From UBA93 sp964477205 (GTDB lineage Archaea > Micrarchaeota > Micrarchaeia > Norongarragalinales > Norongarragalinaceae), in contig CAYZDE010000005.1 of assembly GCA_964477205.1 (NCBI GenBank), forward strand, positions 1 through 37,857: 37,857 nucleotides of DNA. The letters run 5' to 3'. Below, piece after piece: positions 9,601 to 17,195 of the stretch. Under the pieces are notes generated by a model. It was not told the origin of the DNA. It ran no database searches and saw only the letters and a list, made by a program, of their open reading frames with translations. Numbering within the stretch: the first letter of the stretch is position 1; each line of letters opens with the position of its first letter. A program made the position numbers and the translations under genes.

Positions 9601-11568
9601 GTTTACTATAACGGCAGGGACGGCATCCGCTTTTACCAAGCTGACTCGAACAACGCGAGTTACAATAATGCGTCGTACAATGGCGCGGATGGAATCCGCG
9701 CGGAAACCGGCGCTGATTTCACTGAAATTAAGTCGAACACCGTGCACGGCAACTCCGGCGCAGGAGTCCACTCTTCCTGCGACCAGAACGAAGTGGATAA
9801 TAACACGGCTTATTCGAATGCAATCGGCTTGAACGTGAGCGGCACGAACACCGGAGTTTACAATAACACCGCGCGCTCGAATGCAATCGGGTTCTACTAC
9901 GGCGGCGCCGACTCAGTGTCCACTCACAATAACGCGAGTTACAATAATGTCTCGTATAATACGGGTAATGCAACGGTAATGGAGGGCATTACCACTTCTA
10001 AGTTCAAGCACAATGTCGTGAAGGGCAACTCGGGCTCGGGCTTGGTCATCCTCGGCTCGGCTTTGGGATGCGAGAATAACGTTGTTTACTCGAATAATAT
10101 TAGCTTCAACTCTTACGGCATCGACGCCCTCGGCAATGCAACCGAGAACAATGTCAGTTACAATTTTGTCTTCAACAATACTGCCGACGGCATCGCCCTA
10201 CGCGAGACGAGTGCCCCGCCGGCGAACAACACGCTCGATTACAATTCAATCTATTTCAATTCACAGAACGGCTTGACGGTCACTGGAGCGGACTTGAATA
10301 ATTACTCGAATAATAATTACTCTTACAACTTACTCGACGGCATCATGCTCAACGGTTCGGCAGTCAACAACTCGTTCATCAGCGGCGAGGTAACCGGTAA
10401 CTCGAACCAAACCTTCGTGAGTACCAGTGGAGGCTATAATTCGTTCTTGAACATGACTTTCAACAAAACGAATTCGAGTATTACGGGAGGCAATGTGACC
10501 GTGAAGTGGTACGCGCACATAACTATTAATACTGAAGTGGGTGCGCCCGTTTCTTCTGCTATTTTATCTGTTTCAAACGGCTCTTACTTAATGTCCACCG
10601 AGAGTACGAATGTTAGAGGAAGAGCAAATAGCCCAGTACTAGAGTTCTTCCAGAATTCGAGTGAAACCCTTAATTATACGAACCAGACGATTCGCGCGCT
10701 TCCGCCTAGTGGACCGCTTCCGTTTGGCCAAGGTTACACTGCAAACGGTTCTCTTTACGAGATAACGGAACCGGTTTGGCTAACTATTATTATGGCTTAC
10801 TGCGGTAACGGCGTTTGCTACGAGGGAGTTGAAACCGCCACGAATTGTGCTCTTGACTGTGGCGGTGGTGGAGGCGGCAGCACGCCGACTCCCACGCCGA
10901 CGCCGACCCCGACTCCCGAGCCGACCGTGGAACCGACTGCGCAGCCCACTGGTGACCCCGGAAGCGGTTCGGGAAGCCAGCCCACGCCTTCACCTTCACC
11001 GAATCCGTCAGCGTCGCCGAGCCCCCAGCCAACGCCTTTAGTTGATGTAGAAAGCGTGGTCGAGCCCGTGCCCGTGTGCATTGAAGGCGATTCGCAGTTA
11101 CTCGAAATCAAGCGCCGTTTGCTCGTTACTGAAGAGAATGGGATGTACCGAACCACGGTTACTTTAACCGTAACGAATATCGGCGTGCAAACTCTTTACG
11201 AAACTTGGGTTACGGAAGAGTTGCCGAACGAGTTCACTTCCATTCAAGTTATTTTCCTCTCGCCTCCGGACGAAGACGAGGGCAAGAGCGTGGCCTGGTT
11301 TATACCCGAGCTAGAGCCCGGCAAGAGCGCTTACTTTGAGTACTATGCTAACCAGTACATTACCTTGAGTTTGTTTACCGAACCCGGGTTGAGTGGGGGG
11401 GTGCGTTCTCCACTCGCCGCGTTCATTAACTTGAACTTCGGTTCGTGGCCGACTTGGTACTGGCTGATCCTCTTGTTATTACCATTCGAGTTGTGGTGGG
11501 CTTTAAGCAAGAAAAAGAAAAAGGGAAATGGAGCCCGAGGGCTCCCGAAAGCGCCTAGCAAGAAGTAG
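3643..11568 (+). CDS. Giant C-terminally anchored parallel beta-helix surface protein (2641 aa)
   Basis: Predicted cell-surface protein. It begins with a signal peptide (hydrophobic core near residues 17-31, cleavage after ANA). Residues 35-250 look like a LamG/concanavalin-like domain. Four right-handed beta-helix (NosD/PbH1-type) modules follow, starting at Cys255, Cys579, Cys1284 and Cys1679. Each opens with C-x(12-20)-N-x-T...CFN...LDC-x-G and runs through many rungs built on NNxSYNNxSYN. The first three close with an acidic D-x-D-x-D-G-Y-G-D...ADYPY loop followed by DYxP. After the last module come CGNGVC...NCALDCG, a Gly/Pro/Thr/Ser linker (bases about 10863-11040), a beta-sandwich-like domain with V-T-N-I-G, one transmembrane segment (WYWLILLLLPFELWW) and a Lys-rich tail. 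NxS/T sequons are extremely dense. TTG start; ATG at 3661 is possible. Adhesion or a surface coat is inferred; polysaccharide binding or cleavage is another possibility. The 3' end overlaps the DUF4139 gene by 14 nt. Confidence 0.88.
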   Translation: MKKGSTMHARFTGIAGIRLFLVLALLACAANAWDANYTAVAYMDASAANGVDYINGWNCSNTGGGGEPTWTAGDGPNGEDTLTFTVGVEHNCNWNRAVSSFVTTGAGAFTFLVNRSTAMQTGTFGQYNLMIDSGGHFDIEAANGTNLKMYFWDGGSKQLICKDELPLNEWATVTMNWDSSNLYCYINGNYSGHIAAGAITDASYVLSWGKNQPSTAALGIKIANFTASNANRSASFIQDEYLAMMSSSPGVSSVCQEITSNFTLTSDVNASGNSTCFNVTDTDLDLNCDGYTIYGDVSGDAISVQDNRLTLRNCNIYGFQSGVVVDAHLGGMHFHNNAVWDNLKKAFHFHENSTGNNVSMNNVSYNEDGVYFEGTTESDVYWNTIHDNSANGIYFSGGYNNASFNTVYHCDDGIEVNGDGADGCTIFNNTFYSNANYGVFLDAPDSNNVSYNNASYNSVGFLGNHTSTGNTIQKNSFNQDSDLYFISGSNGNLVFNNLFLGGLTYFVRDDDATGSSYNTTSGGTPQGNYYEDITDYDIIDSDRDGYGDSGADYPYNSSQTRWIGNGNDYAPIMVRNDYCREIAGDLTLTANVNATGNSTCFNISTVGVTLDCNNYAIYSDSTGTAVEIGAAGVTVKNCEIKNFSKGIYFSNASASRGIAFNNTVWNTTYAAYIYYGDENNVSYNNLSHNAYGVYLNGHYIADRPTANNISFNTIAFQTLEGIDDYDSAGVDKLNISYNNISYNADRAISLSPNSIDRSNFSIIGNTFSFNTGVAAYFYGGSWANFSYNNFSYNGNTGLYLYSSLQNVFIYLNNFTSNGLYGVYIRGPDYVTFYKNTVFDSGSSGLYSYSATSQYNNFSSNNFSYNTGGFSIGSYCNVTNNVVHSNSGVGIGFTQELVRSTVYNNTVWSNGGTGCSVRGEYHNISFNNFSYNVGGVYTGGDDADYNWIEGNILAYSSGGNGHGVWINADGARNWTIYDNLIYSNNVNGIYFNGADYHNFSYNNISYNVQYGVRFWGDTFNNTVAFNNISRNSAGSANYDGLLLGSYKVKSYNKIYDNTIDFNGRHGVSFLDNSYNEYLRSYNTFFNNNVSYNTGHGFFFESISENNNFSYNTIQNNSDDGINVYRTTIDHNTFFQNQIYDNGRDGIRFYQGDSNNASYNNISYNYGWGLYFESSAANNTVQNNSVTQASGAYANALATDNVFFNNSFFDGSAVAVSSDGDNQFNTTSVGVAQGNYYPDILTKTIYDSDGDNYGDTGADYPYAIAGGGGGLDYGPMNATVLLTTTCQNVSSDLTFVSDVDARTYYDGCFNITQENVTIDCAGYNVSGSGTEIGVNALNLEGIEIKNCNFHGLGTGLYLDPSYNNTIIDNNFYSAGECLVLYSSWNNTVRNNTFLNCSIGIKLNGTSDNNTIWNNTIWNSTAYGVFFTDADDNNISYNNVSYNKQYGFYLTASSANNTFSWNNVTGNVDGVFLDDDSCDDNKISWNTIDSSVTHGVELTNGDYNNVSYNNVSYTGQYGVYLLGSATNNNISYNDIVFNDAGLGINDDNVDFNTFNNNTIEHNGLGAYICSGDFNVFRNNSFNQGSDIRFRLNAGDNQFYWNYLYNGSDYFVNDDGSNNQFNTTVSGVSQGNYYEDIRHTAIFDSSGDGYGDVGADYPYDSGEPKWIGFGEDYGPIGARPPICMELSSNLSLSASVNATNYTACFNVTANSVTLDCAGHLVYGDFAGIGVNSTNYRSFTVKNCVFKNFSTAIYFDNSDGGLVYNNSAWNNSYAMQQYASNSTNASYNNFSYNSQQGFYLTKVAANNNYSSNVLVENLGAFSLDGDNVDSNTFYNNTVYASSAYGFSLSGGDYNNISYNNASYSQKNGITLSSSATNNFIGFNTVQNNSAGSSAYNGFYVNGDEVDGNTFYYNDIFDNGGNGVYCVDSDLNNYSYNNASYNARSGFNVTGNASSNDFLFNTVRSNSVGSASYDGITFDDEKADHNGIYGNLVYYNGRDGIRFYQADSNNASYNNASYNGADGIRAETGADFTEIKSNTVHGNSGAGVHSSCDQNEVDNNTAYSNAIGLNVSGTNTGVYNNTARSNAIGFYYGGADSVSTHNNASYNNVSYNTGNATVMEGITTSKFKHNVVKGNSGSGLVILGSALGCENNVVYSNNISFNSYGIDALGNATENNVSYNFVFNNTADGIALRETSAPPANNTLDYNSIYFNSQNGLTVTGADLNNYSNNNYSYNLLDGIMLNGSAVNNSFISGEVTGNSNQTFVSTSGGYNSFLNMTFNKTNSSITGGNVTVKWYAHITINTEVGAPVSSAILSVSNGSYLMSTESTNVRGRANSPVLEFFQNSSETLNYTNQTIRALPPSGPLPFGQGYTANGSLYEITEPVWLTIIMAYCGNGVCYEGVETATNCALDCGGGGGGSTPTPTPTPTPTPEPTVEPTAQPTGDPGSGSGSQPTPSPSPNPSASPSPQPTPLVDVESVVEPVPVCIEGDSQLLEIKRRLLVTEENGMYRTTVTLTVTNIGVQTLYETWVTEELPNEFTSIQVIFLSPPDEDEGKSVAWFIPELEPGKSAYFEYYANQYITLSLFTEPGLSGGVRSPLAAFINLNFGSWPTWYWLILLLLPFELWWALSKKKKKGNGARGLPKAPSKK
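4405..10480 (+). repeat. Four long beta-helix modules built of Asn-rich rungs
   Basis: Module starts are at 4405, 5377, 7492 and 8677 (codons of the first conserved Cys). Inside them the peptide pattern NNxSYNNxSYN recurs at intervals of very roughly 20-25 residues. At the DNA level most rungs have diverged, but 7071-7119 and 9611-9669 are nearly identical, with only four mismatches, and encode NGRDGIRFYQ(G/A)DSNNASYNN. This points to recent internal duplication or gene conversion. Confidence 0.8.
10863..11040 (+). repeat. Low-complexity Pro/Thr/Ser linker coding repeat
   Basis: Imperfect repeats of ACGCCG/ACTCCC-type hexamers encode a poly-Gly stretch followed by TPTPTP, EPTVEPTAQPT and PSPSPNPSASPSP. 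Such linkers commonly separate a surface domain from the membrane anchor and are often O-glycosylated. The repeat could change length by slippage. Confidence 0.8.
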
Positions 11569-12934
11569 TTCGCACTTCGTAGGACAGTACGGTTTCCCCG
11601 TTAGCAGGAATTGTTACTATCCACTCCATTGTGTTCGCGTCCGTCTTCTCGCCTTGCAGCGATTCACTCATCACGGTCCAATCGCCCCACAGAGAGTCTT
11701 CGACCACGCGCACGACGACCGATTCTTCCTTGTAATTCGACACGGTTACCTCGTATGCGGCTTCACGTGTGCACTCGCCGAGCACTTCGTATTCTACCTG
11801 CACTTTTTCTGCTTCCACGTCGAAAGCGTTGCCTATTGAGAGTTCGAGTGCATCGCCAACGGCGGTGTGCGGAATCGAGTCCGAGCCGATTAAGGCTAGG
11901 AGGCCGTTTTCGGTTTCCTCGTAAACGCGCACCGAGCCCGCGGGCAACGGCGTTTCGTCGTTCTCGAATTCAAGGGTTATTTCAATTGAGTTAGAGCGCG
12001 ACGGGTTGAACACGAGCTCTTCCTCGTAGTCGACGCTTTCCGCACCGGTGAGGGCCAAGCGCTTTGACGCGCCGTCTTCAATAGTTACCGGGCGCTCAAG
12101 CGAGTAAGAGTGGTATTCGGAAACGCTGGACTCGCTGAAGCCGCCCATTCCGCGCGGTGCCGCTGCTTCCATTGCGTACCCGTACTCGTAGTCGTCGTAA
12201 TAATAGTTCTTCTCCTCGTTCAAGTCCCCGGCGATTATGGTCAACTCCGCTTCCTCATAGTTCACTCCGGCATAGTTGTCAACGGTAACAAACGCATTCC
12301 AGTCGAGTTTGCCTTCTTGCGTTATCACCGCGTAATCCGCATTCCAATCCAAGCCACCCGCCAAATAAGTGAGGGTGAACGATTGTTCTCCGCCGGTTTC
12401 TGCGTTAACGAGCGCACTCAAAGTGGGTTCGAAAGAGAGTTCAGGCGAATCCGAGAACGCGACTTCATCGTAATCACGAATGGACACGAGGCCGTCGACG
12501 GTCTCGAGCACGAGCGTGGAGCCGGCGCTTAATAATATGCCGGTAACAGAGCCGCTCTCCGTGGTAACCGTGACCTCGCGCTTCAAGTGCGCGCGCAGTA
12601 ACTCGTTTTCGGACGAGAGCGCGTAAGAGTAATCCTCTTCAATGGACTGCAAGCCGTTGAAGAGCACGCTGGACGAGTCGATTAGCGGGCTGACTCCCTC
12701 CAAGGCAAGGTAATTCAGTCCGGCGGTAAGGCCGGCTGAGCGCGTTTCACTAACGAGCGCCATACCCGAGTCGTACACGGTTAAGTGCACGCTTTGCGCT
12801 CCGGTTGCTTCGGCTTCCACGGCTTCAGAGCCCAAGCCCCACTCCACGCGCATCGTCTCCTTTTCCCCTGGCATTGCGAATGCCAGTAGCACCGCGATTC
12901 CCACGACGCCTAATAACAATAACCATTTGTTCAT
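11555..12934 (-). CDS. Exported DUF4139-family protein
   Basis: A 459-aa protein of the DUF4139 family, whose molecular role is unknown to me. The diagnostic order is visible: an N-terminal block VHLTVYDSGMALVSETR with a following G-V-S-P-x-I-D-S-S-S-V segment, a Tyr/Leu-rich strand, then the core TYLAGGLDWNADYAV, a VTVDNYAGVNYEEAELTIIAGD strand pair, and a variable Tyr/Gly-rich loop leading to EYHSYSLERPVTI. I place the start at the ATG at 12934: GAGGTG is 6 nt upstream and MNKWLLLLGVVGIAVLLAFA forms a signal peptide or signal anchor. The frame is open up to 12997, but the promoter box lies inside that extension. No C-terminal anchor is visible. The gene is convergent with the giant beta-helix gene (14-nt overlap) and divergent from the 1281-aa secreted protein. 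Confidence 0.87.
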   Translation of the reverse strand: MNKWLLLLGVVGIAVLLAFAMPGEKETMRVEWGLGSEAVEAEATGAQSVHLTVYDSGMALVSETRSAGLTAGLNYLALEGVSPLIDSSSVLFNGLQSIEEDYSYALSSENELLRAHLKREVTVTTESGSVTGILLSAGSTLVLETVDGLVSIRDYDEVAFSDSPELSFEPTLSALVNAETGGEQSFTLTYLAGGLDWNADYAVITQEGKLDWNAFVTVDNYAGVNYEEAELTIIAGDLNEEKNYYYDDYEYGYAMEAAAPRGMGGFSESSVSEYHSYSLERPVTIEDGASKRLALTGAESVDYEEELVFNPSRSNSIEITLEFENDETPLPAGSVRVYEETENGLLALIGSDSIPHTAVGDALELSIGNAFDVEAEKVQVEYEVLGECTREAAYEVTVSNYKEESVVVRVVEDSLWGDWTVMSESLQGEKTDANTMEWIVTIPANGETVLSYEVRTTSC

Positions 12935-12967
12935 TTCGAGCACCTCGAAACCAACCACTGCGCCATT

Positions 12968-13049
12968 CTTTAAAAAGCGGTTCTTTGTTTCAACCATTCG
13001 ATTGAAGAAGTGTTTTAAAGTCCATAAGCCCGTATTATACCGTGGTGAT
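12968..13049. promoter_or_regulatory. Divergent promoters between DUF4139 and the 1281-aa secreted protein gene
   Basis: On the minus strand CTTTTTAAAG (12977-12968) is about 38 nt before the ATG at 12934. On the plus strand GTTTTAAAG (13012-13020) is about 40 nt before the GTG at 13056. GGTGAT at 13044-13049 is the ribosome site for the plus gene. Position and symmetry support these two starts over the longer open frames that run through the promoters. Confidence 0.6.
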
Positions 13050-13055
13050 TCATTC

Positions 13056-16000
13056 GTGTTAAAACGCGCTTCCTTGTCCGTAATATTGCTTTTCGCTTGC
13101 CTGGCTTTAGCCCAGTCGTTTACTGTTTTTGATTTGCAATCCTTGTCGTTTGACGGGGACTATTTGGTTACCGAATCGGATTATGACGTGAGTTTTTCCT
13201 TAGTTCCGGGCGGAGATGGATTAATTGCCTCGCTGGACGGGGAAATCGACATGCTCTATTGCCCGACTTGCACGAAGTATACTTCCGAGAATCCGACACT
13301 TTACAAGCAAATCGCCTTCGACTTCGACGACGTGCAATCCGTGGAAATTCCCTTAATCGGGGAAACGAATTACGAGGAGGGAAGCGAGTTCGAGGCCGAA
13401 AGCGCCTTGGTAACCGTGAGCGACGAGGTTTACTCGGAATTATTCTTGACGCGTGAGTACGATGATATTTGCAAGGTGTTCGTTCCCGGCTCTTACGAGG
13501 GAAAAATAATTGTCGAGCCAGAAACCGAAGGAGAATATCTTTCAATTAGCTTTTATGACGGGAACAATAATCCCGCGCTTGTCCCTGTGTTCACTCACGC
13601 TTGCAATTCCGAGGACACGAACGGGCCTTACTTTGTTTTCTCAGTGAGCGGAATGAACTGGGAGCAAGTTAATGACATGGGCGCCGTGTTCTTTGAACCG
13701 GACGACTCGACTTGGGTGTTCCAAGCGGAAGCCGATGGCGGCTACGACTTCGGGTTGAACGGCCAGTCCATTGAACTTGAGCAATTCGTAAAGCACGGCA
13801 GCATAATTCAAGATTTCTCCATAGGAGAGCCTTTATCTTACTCCGAGAAGGCGCGTTCCGAGTTCGCCTTTAAGCTGTACCGGTACGCGGACGTGCAAAT
13901 CAGCGTAGAACGGCTGGTCGTCAGCGAGGAGGGCTTGAACGCAGTGGGCGCTTACGACGAGTTCGTCCACCAGCTCGACGACGCGGATTACAAGGTCGCG
14001 CCCGCGATTACGGACGAGGCGGAGAGCTACGACGACTCCGGCGAGGGTTACTTGTACTACAAGTCGGGCGTTCTCCAAGCCAGTTACTTGTACTGGGACT
14101 TGGAGGAATCTTCGTTTGGCCCCTACAAAGGCGTCCCCCCGGGAATCTACAAGGTAACGCTCGAAGCGTTCAGCGGCGACGAGTACGATTCAGAAACAGT
14201 CATCCTTCCCTTGGAGTGGCTCAAGATAGCGGACTGGCCGAGCGTTTACCAGTACGCCCTGCCAGACGAGTTTTACGAGAAGGACACGGTTAGCGGTAAC
14301 ATTTATTATGACTCCGTACCCGACGGCGAAGTGCAGCGCTTTTCACTCACGATTGAACAGGACGGAGCGGAGTTCACGCACGCTTACGGCACGACCGGCG
14401 GCAGCGTCGGCTCTTTACCCGCGGAGGACGAGGCGTTCGAGTTCTCTTGGGCAAGGCAACTGAATTACGGGAACGAGCTCGACGCAATTCAAGACGACTT
14501 GAACTTCGCGGTATTAACCAAGGATTATTTGAACGAGCGCCTTAATTTGAATCCGAGCGATGAAGAGCTTGAATTACTCGAAGCGCAATTAGACGAGGTT
14601 GACCTACTTATAATCGCTTTAGAAGGGCAGTTGGATGTAATTGACGGGCTGGCTGTTTCTAACCTCCAGCTTGACGAGGAATTTACCGCAGTGTTCGCTA
14701 GGCCAGACTTCACTGGGTTTGCAGGTCTTGCGGCTGCTTCCGAAGTGTTTACTTCAATTGGATTGGGTTGTTTGATTGAAGAGTGTTTTACTAATGAGTG
14801 GACGATCACGATTAAGAACGGCGGCCTCGAAGGCGGCGTTGAGCCCGAGCCTGCCGAAGGCTTGAGCGACTCATGCGGGGAATTCCTGGTGGGTTCACAC
14901 GCTCTCGGCCTGCAGCAAGGCGGTTGGGTGAACTGCGAGGACTGCGAGGGATACTCGGTGTACGTGACCGGGGTTGACCCGTTGAACCCGAATACGAAGT
15001 TCACAGTTGACGGCACTGATTACCCCGCGCGCTTTTACGGCAGCGACGGGCGCGATTGGGGCCTTCAATACGCGAACTCGTTCGAACTCGGCAAGAAGTA
15101 CTGGATGACCGTGTTCGACGAGGAAGGCAATGAGTGTGATTCCAGCGAGTACGTAACTTACCACGCTCCGTTCTGCGAGTACACGCGCGACGGCGACTTG
15201 CAGTACTTAATCAGTTTGCCTTACCCGGTGAACAACATCAACAAGTTCAAGCTCACTTACGGAATTACGGTGAATAATGAGAAAACAATAGAGAGTGCCG
15301 TCGCGTCAATTAAGGACGAAGGAGAAATACTAGGCCACTCTGCATGGCAGAAGACCGTTTTCTACGGGGGAAGCATTGACGCTGTTAACTTACTCGGTAT
15401 CGGAATGTTCGGCGAGTACTACGACGAGGATTCATTCTACTTGACTTTCGATTTAGTGCGCTCGGACAACCCGTACCAAATCGAGTGCTCGAAAGTGGGC
15501 TCACTCCGCGGAGTTGACTTGTCCCTTGAAGTCGAAGAGAATGATTACGATTCGCCGGGCTTGGGCGTGATGACGCCTGTCGGCGCGGACTTGACGCGCT
15601 CGCAAATGTTGCAATACGCTTTATCCAACCTACAAACGATTACGCAGTTGAGGCCCGTTGACTTGAGCAGCCCGCTGTCTTTTGACCCTATATTGGAACG
15701 ACCCGCAATCGGGATTCAAACCCCGTTCGATAGTTTCGTTGCCGAAGTAGACGAGCAAGGGCAAGTGAGCGTTGAGGAAGTAGAACAAATTCCGAGCGAC
15801 GAAGTGGATGTTACCGTATTCATGGACGACGAGGCGATTGCCGGGATTGAGCACGAGTTCGGCATAACCGCATTGGAAATTCAAACTGCCCCGTTGGAAA
15901 TCGGCGCTCAGCAGTATTTCAGTAATTATTTGACTGCGCCCGCTTACGTTCCGGTTCAAGGGACCAGCTATTCAATTGAAGGATTGTCCGTTGAACGAGC

Positions 16001-16901
16001 GCGTGGATTATTAGCTCACGTCCAAAACGAGTTGGCCGGCCAAACTTTCAAGTTGAATGATATCCCTTCTTCGTCCTTCCTTGTCTTAATGAGGATGTTC
16101 AGGGTGAGGGAAGGCGACGTAATCGCATTCTTGTTGAGCGAGCAAAGCTTAAACCAGTATTACTCTTCAGGAGACGTGCTGGCTGAGTTGCTGACCGAGC
16201 AAATACTGCCTTCCCTAGGCAGCGAGTACTCTCGCGAGGAATTGGCGCGCATGTTCATCGCCTTGAAGGAGAAGAATTACCATTTCAGTAACCTCGATAA
16301 CTTCAACCGCTTGTGGGGCATTAACCAGCAAGGTGCGGAATTATCCGGCGAGGCAGAGCGCATTGCATTGTTCGAAGGCAAGGAAACTCCCATCACAATT
16401 TACTTGGATAATACGGACGAGTCCGCCTTGTTCCACAATTTGTTCCTCAATTTGTCGAGGAAAGTGCACATGCTTGTCGAGTGGCATGACCCGGAGTCGC
16501 CAACGGACTTCATAGTAAAAATTATTTCGTGGCCGTTCGGCGGGAAGCGCCCGGACGTGAAGGGCGCCAAGGGTTACGGCTCTTTCAAGGCGGCCGGCTC
16601 CTGCTTCCACAAGGACTCGGTCATCGGTAAGGATGAACTAGAGAAGTCTTCTTTCTTACATTCATTGAAGGCGCGGCTGGAGTTACAAAAAGAGGATTGG
16701 CTGGATAGCTGTTCCGCTTGCGTTTACGCTTGCAGTAGCCGCGTTAACTCCGGGGAAGTGTACGACTTGTATAGGTCTGCGGTCGACGTCCGCAATGCCG
16801 GGCCCTCGACTTATTATACCCAAGACCATTTCGTTAGCTTGTGCGAGTCGTTCTATACTTTCGACCCGGATTGCGCTTGTGAATTAGGAGGCGAGTGCTA
16901 A
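13056..16901 (+). CDS. Large secreted protein of unknown function (1281 aa)
   Basis: No family recognised. I choose the GTG at 13056 because GGTGAT lies 6 nt upstream and the protein then begins with a clean signal peptide (MLKRASLSVILLFACLALAQS). The frame is open back to 12927, but that part contains the promoter and is basic and unstructured. The mature protein is acidic and beta-rich, with an acidic helical/coiled-coil stretch in the middle (bases about 14470-14660, LELLEAQLDEVDLL). Paired Cys occur throughout: CPTC near the start, CEDC in the middle and a Cys-rich C-terminus ending in DCACELGGEC. There is no C-terminal membrane anchor, so it may be released or held by partners. The stop overlaps the ATG of the 86-aa gene by one base (TAATG), so the two are co-expressed. 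Confidence 0.8.
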   Translation: MLKRASLSVILLFACLALAQSFTVFDLQSLSFDGDYLVTESDYDVSFSLVPGGDGLIASLDGEIDMLYCPTCTKYTSENPTLYKQIAFDFDDVQSVEIPLIGETNYEEGSEFEAESALVTVSDEVYSELFLTREYDDICKVFVPGSYEGKIIVEPETEGEYLSISFYDGNNNPALVPVFTHACNSEDTNGPYFVFSVSGMNWEQVNDMGAVFFEPDDSTWVFQAEADGGYDFGLNGQSIELEQFVKHGSIIQDFSIGEPLSYSEKARSEFAFKLYRYADVQISVERLVVSEEGLNAVGAYDEFVHQLDDADYKVAPAITDEAESYDDSGEGYLYYKSGVLQASYLYWDLEESSFGPYKGVPPGIYKVTLEAFSGDEYDSETVILPLEWLKIADWPSVYQYALPDEFYEKDTVSGNIYYDSVPDGEVQRFSLTIEQDGAEFTHAYGTTGGSVGSLPAEDEAFEFSWARQLNYGNELDAIQDDLNFAVLTKDYLNERLNLNPSDEELELLEAQLDEVDLLIIALEGQLDVIDGLAVSNLQLDEEFTAVFARPDFTGFAGLAAASEVFTSIGLGCLIEECFTNEWTITIKNGGLEGGVEPEPAEGLSDSCGEFLVGSHALGLQQGGWVNCEDCEGYSVYVTGVDPLNPNTKFTVDGTDYPARFYGSDGRDWGLQYANSFELGKKYWMTVFDEEGNECDSSEYVTYHAPFCEYTRDGDLQYLISLPYPVNNINKFKLTYGITVNNEKTIESAVASIKDEGEILGHSAWQKTVFYGGSIDAVNLLGIGMFGEYYDEDSFYLTFDLVRSDNPYQIECSKVGSLRGVDLSLEVEENDYDSPGLGVMTPVGADLTRSQMLQYALSNLQTITQLRPVDLSSPLSFDPILERPAIGIQTPFDSFVAEVDEQGQVSVEEVEQIPSDEVDVTVFMDDEAIAGIEHEFGITALEIQTAPLEIGAQQYFSNYLTAPAYVPVQGTSYSIEGLSVERARGLLAHVQNELAGQTFKLNDIPSSSFLVLMRMFRVREGDVIAFLLSEQSLNQYYSSGDVLAELLTEQILPSLGSEYSREELARMFIALKEKNYHFSNLDNFNRLWGINQQGAELSGEAERIALFEGKETPITIYLDNTDESALFHNLFLNLSRKVHMLVEWHDPESPTDFIVKIISWPFGGKRPDVKGAKGYGSFKAAGSCFHKDSVIGKDELEKSSFLHSLKARLELQKEDWLDSCSACVYACSSRVNSGEVYDLYRSAVDVRNAGPSTYYTQDHFVSLCESFYTFDPDCACELGGEC

Positions 16902-17161
16902 TGCGCGAGTACCAATTGAGTTTTGATTCGGGAGCCGGTAAAATCAGCGTTGGCGAGGAAGAGACCGTGCTCGAGACGCCGGAGAAAACAATTAAATTCC
17001 CGTCGAGGTACGCGCGCTCAGTGGAAATCGGTGATTCCCTACCGCTCGGCAAAGTCAAGGTAAAGTTTGTTTACTACGACCTACTAGCCACCGAGAACAC
17101 CGTTGAGTTCGCGATGACCGAGAGCGATGCCCGCGGCTTGAAGCAAGAGCTCGGCAAGTAA
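16901..17161 (+). CDS. Small beta-rich protein of unknown function (86 aa)
   Basis: I do not recognise it. It begins MREYQLSFDSGAGKISVG at an ATG that overlaps the stop of the large secreted-protein gene (TAATG), with GGAGG nine nt upstream. A GTG six nt earlier is in frame but too close to that site. There is no signal peptide or membrane segment, so it should be cytosolic. The sequence alternates hydrophobic and polar residues as in a small beta barrel, and ends in a charged helix. The tight coupling to the upstream gene suggests a shared task, such as a chaperone or regulator; that is inference. Confidence 0.75.
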   Translation: MREYQLSFDSGAGKISVGEEETVLETPEKTIKFPSRYARSVEIGDSLPLGKVKVKFVYYDLLATENTVEFAMTESDARGLKQELGK

Positions 17162-17165
17162 ACCC

Positions 17166-17175
17166 TTTTTATTTT
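17166..17175 (+). promoter_or_regulatory. TATA-like box for a leaderless S16 protease transcript
   Basis: The AT box TTTTTATTTT is centred 26 nt before the ATG at 17196, and there is no Shine-Dalgarno in between, so the transcript is probably leaderless. The T-rich tract from 17166 to 17192 may also terminate the upstream operon. Confidence 0.4.
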
Positions 17176-17195
17176 CACTTGCTTTTCTTTTTCAC

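Noticed and set aside
11570..12532. Plus-strand open frames opposite the DUF4139 gene
   Set aside because: Arg-rich shadow frames without start signals; the minus strand has a recognisable family.
12927..13055. N-terminal extension of the 1281-aa secreted protein
   Set aside because: It contains the divergent promoters and the DUF4139 start, and would bury the signal peptide 43 residues inside.
14525..15016. Antisense open frame (163 aa) opposite the 1281-aa protein gene
   Set aside because: Ser/Pro/Arg-rich composition typical of a reversed GC-rich gene; no start signals.
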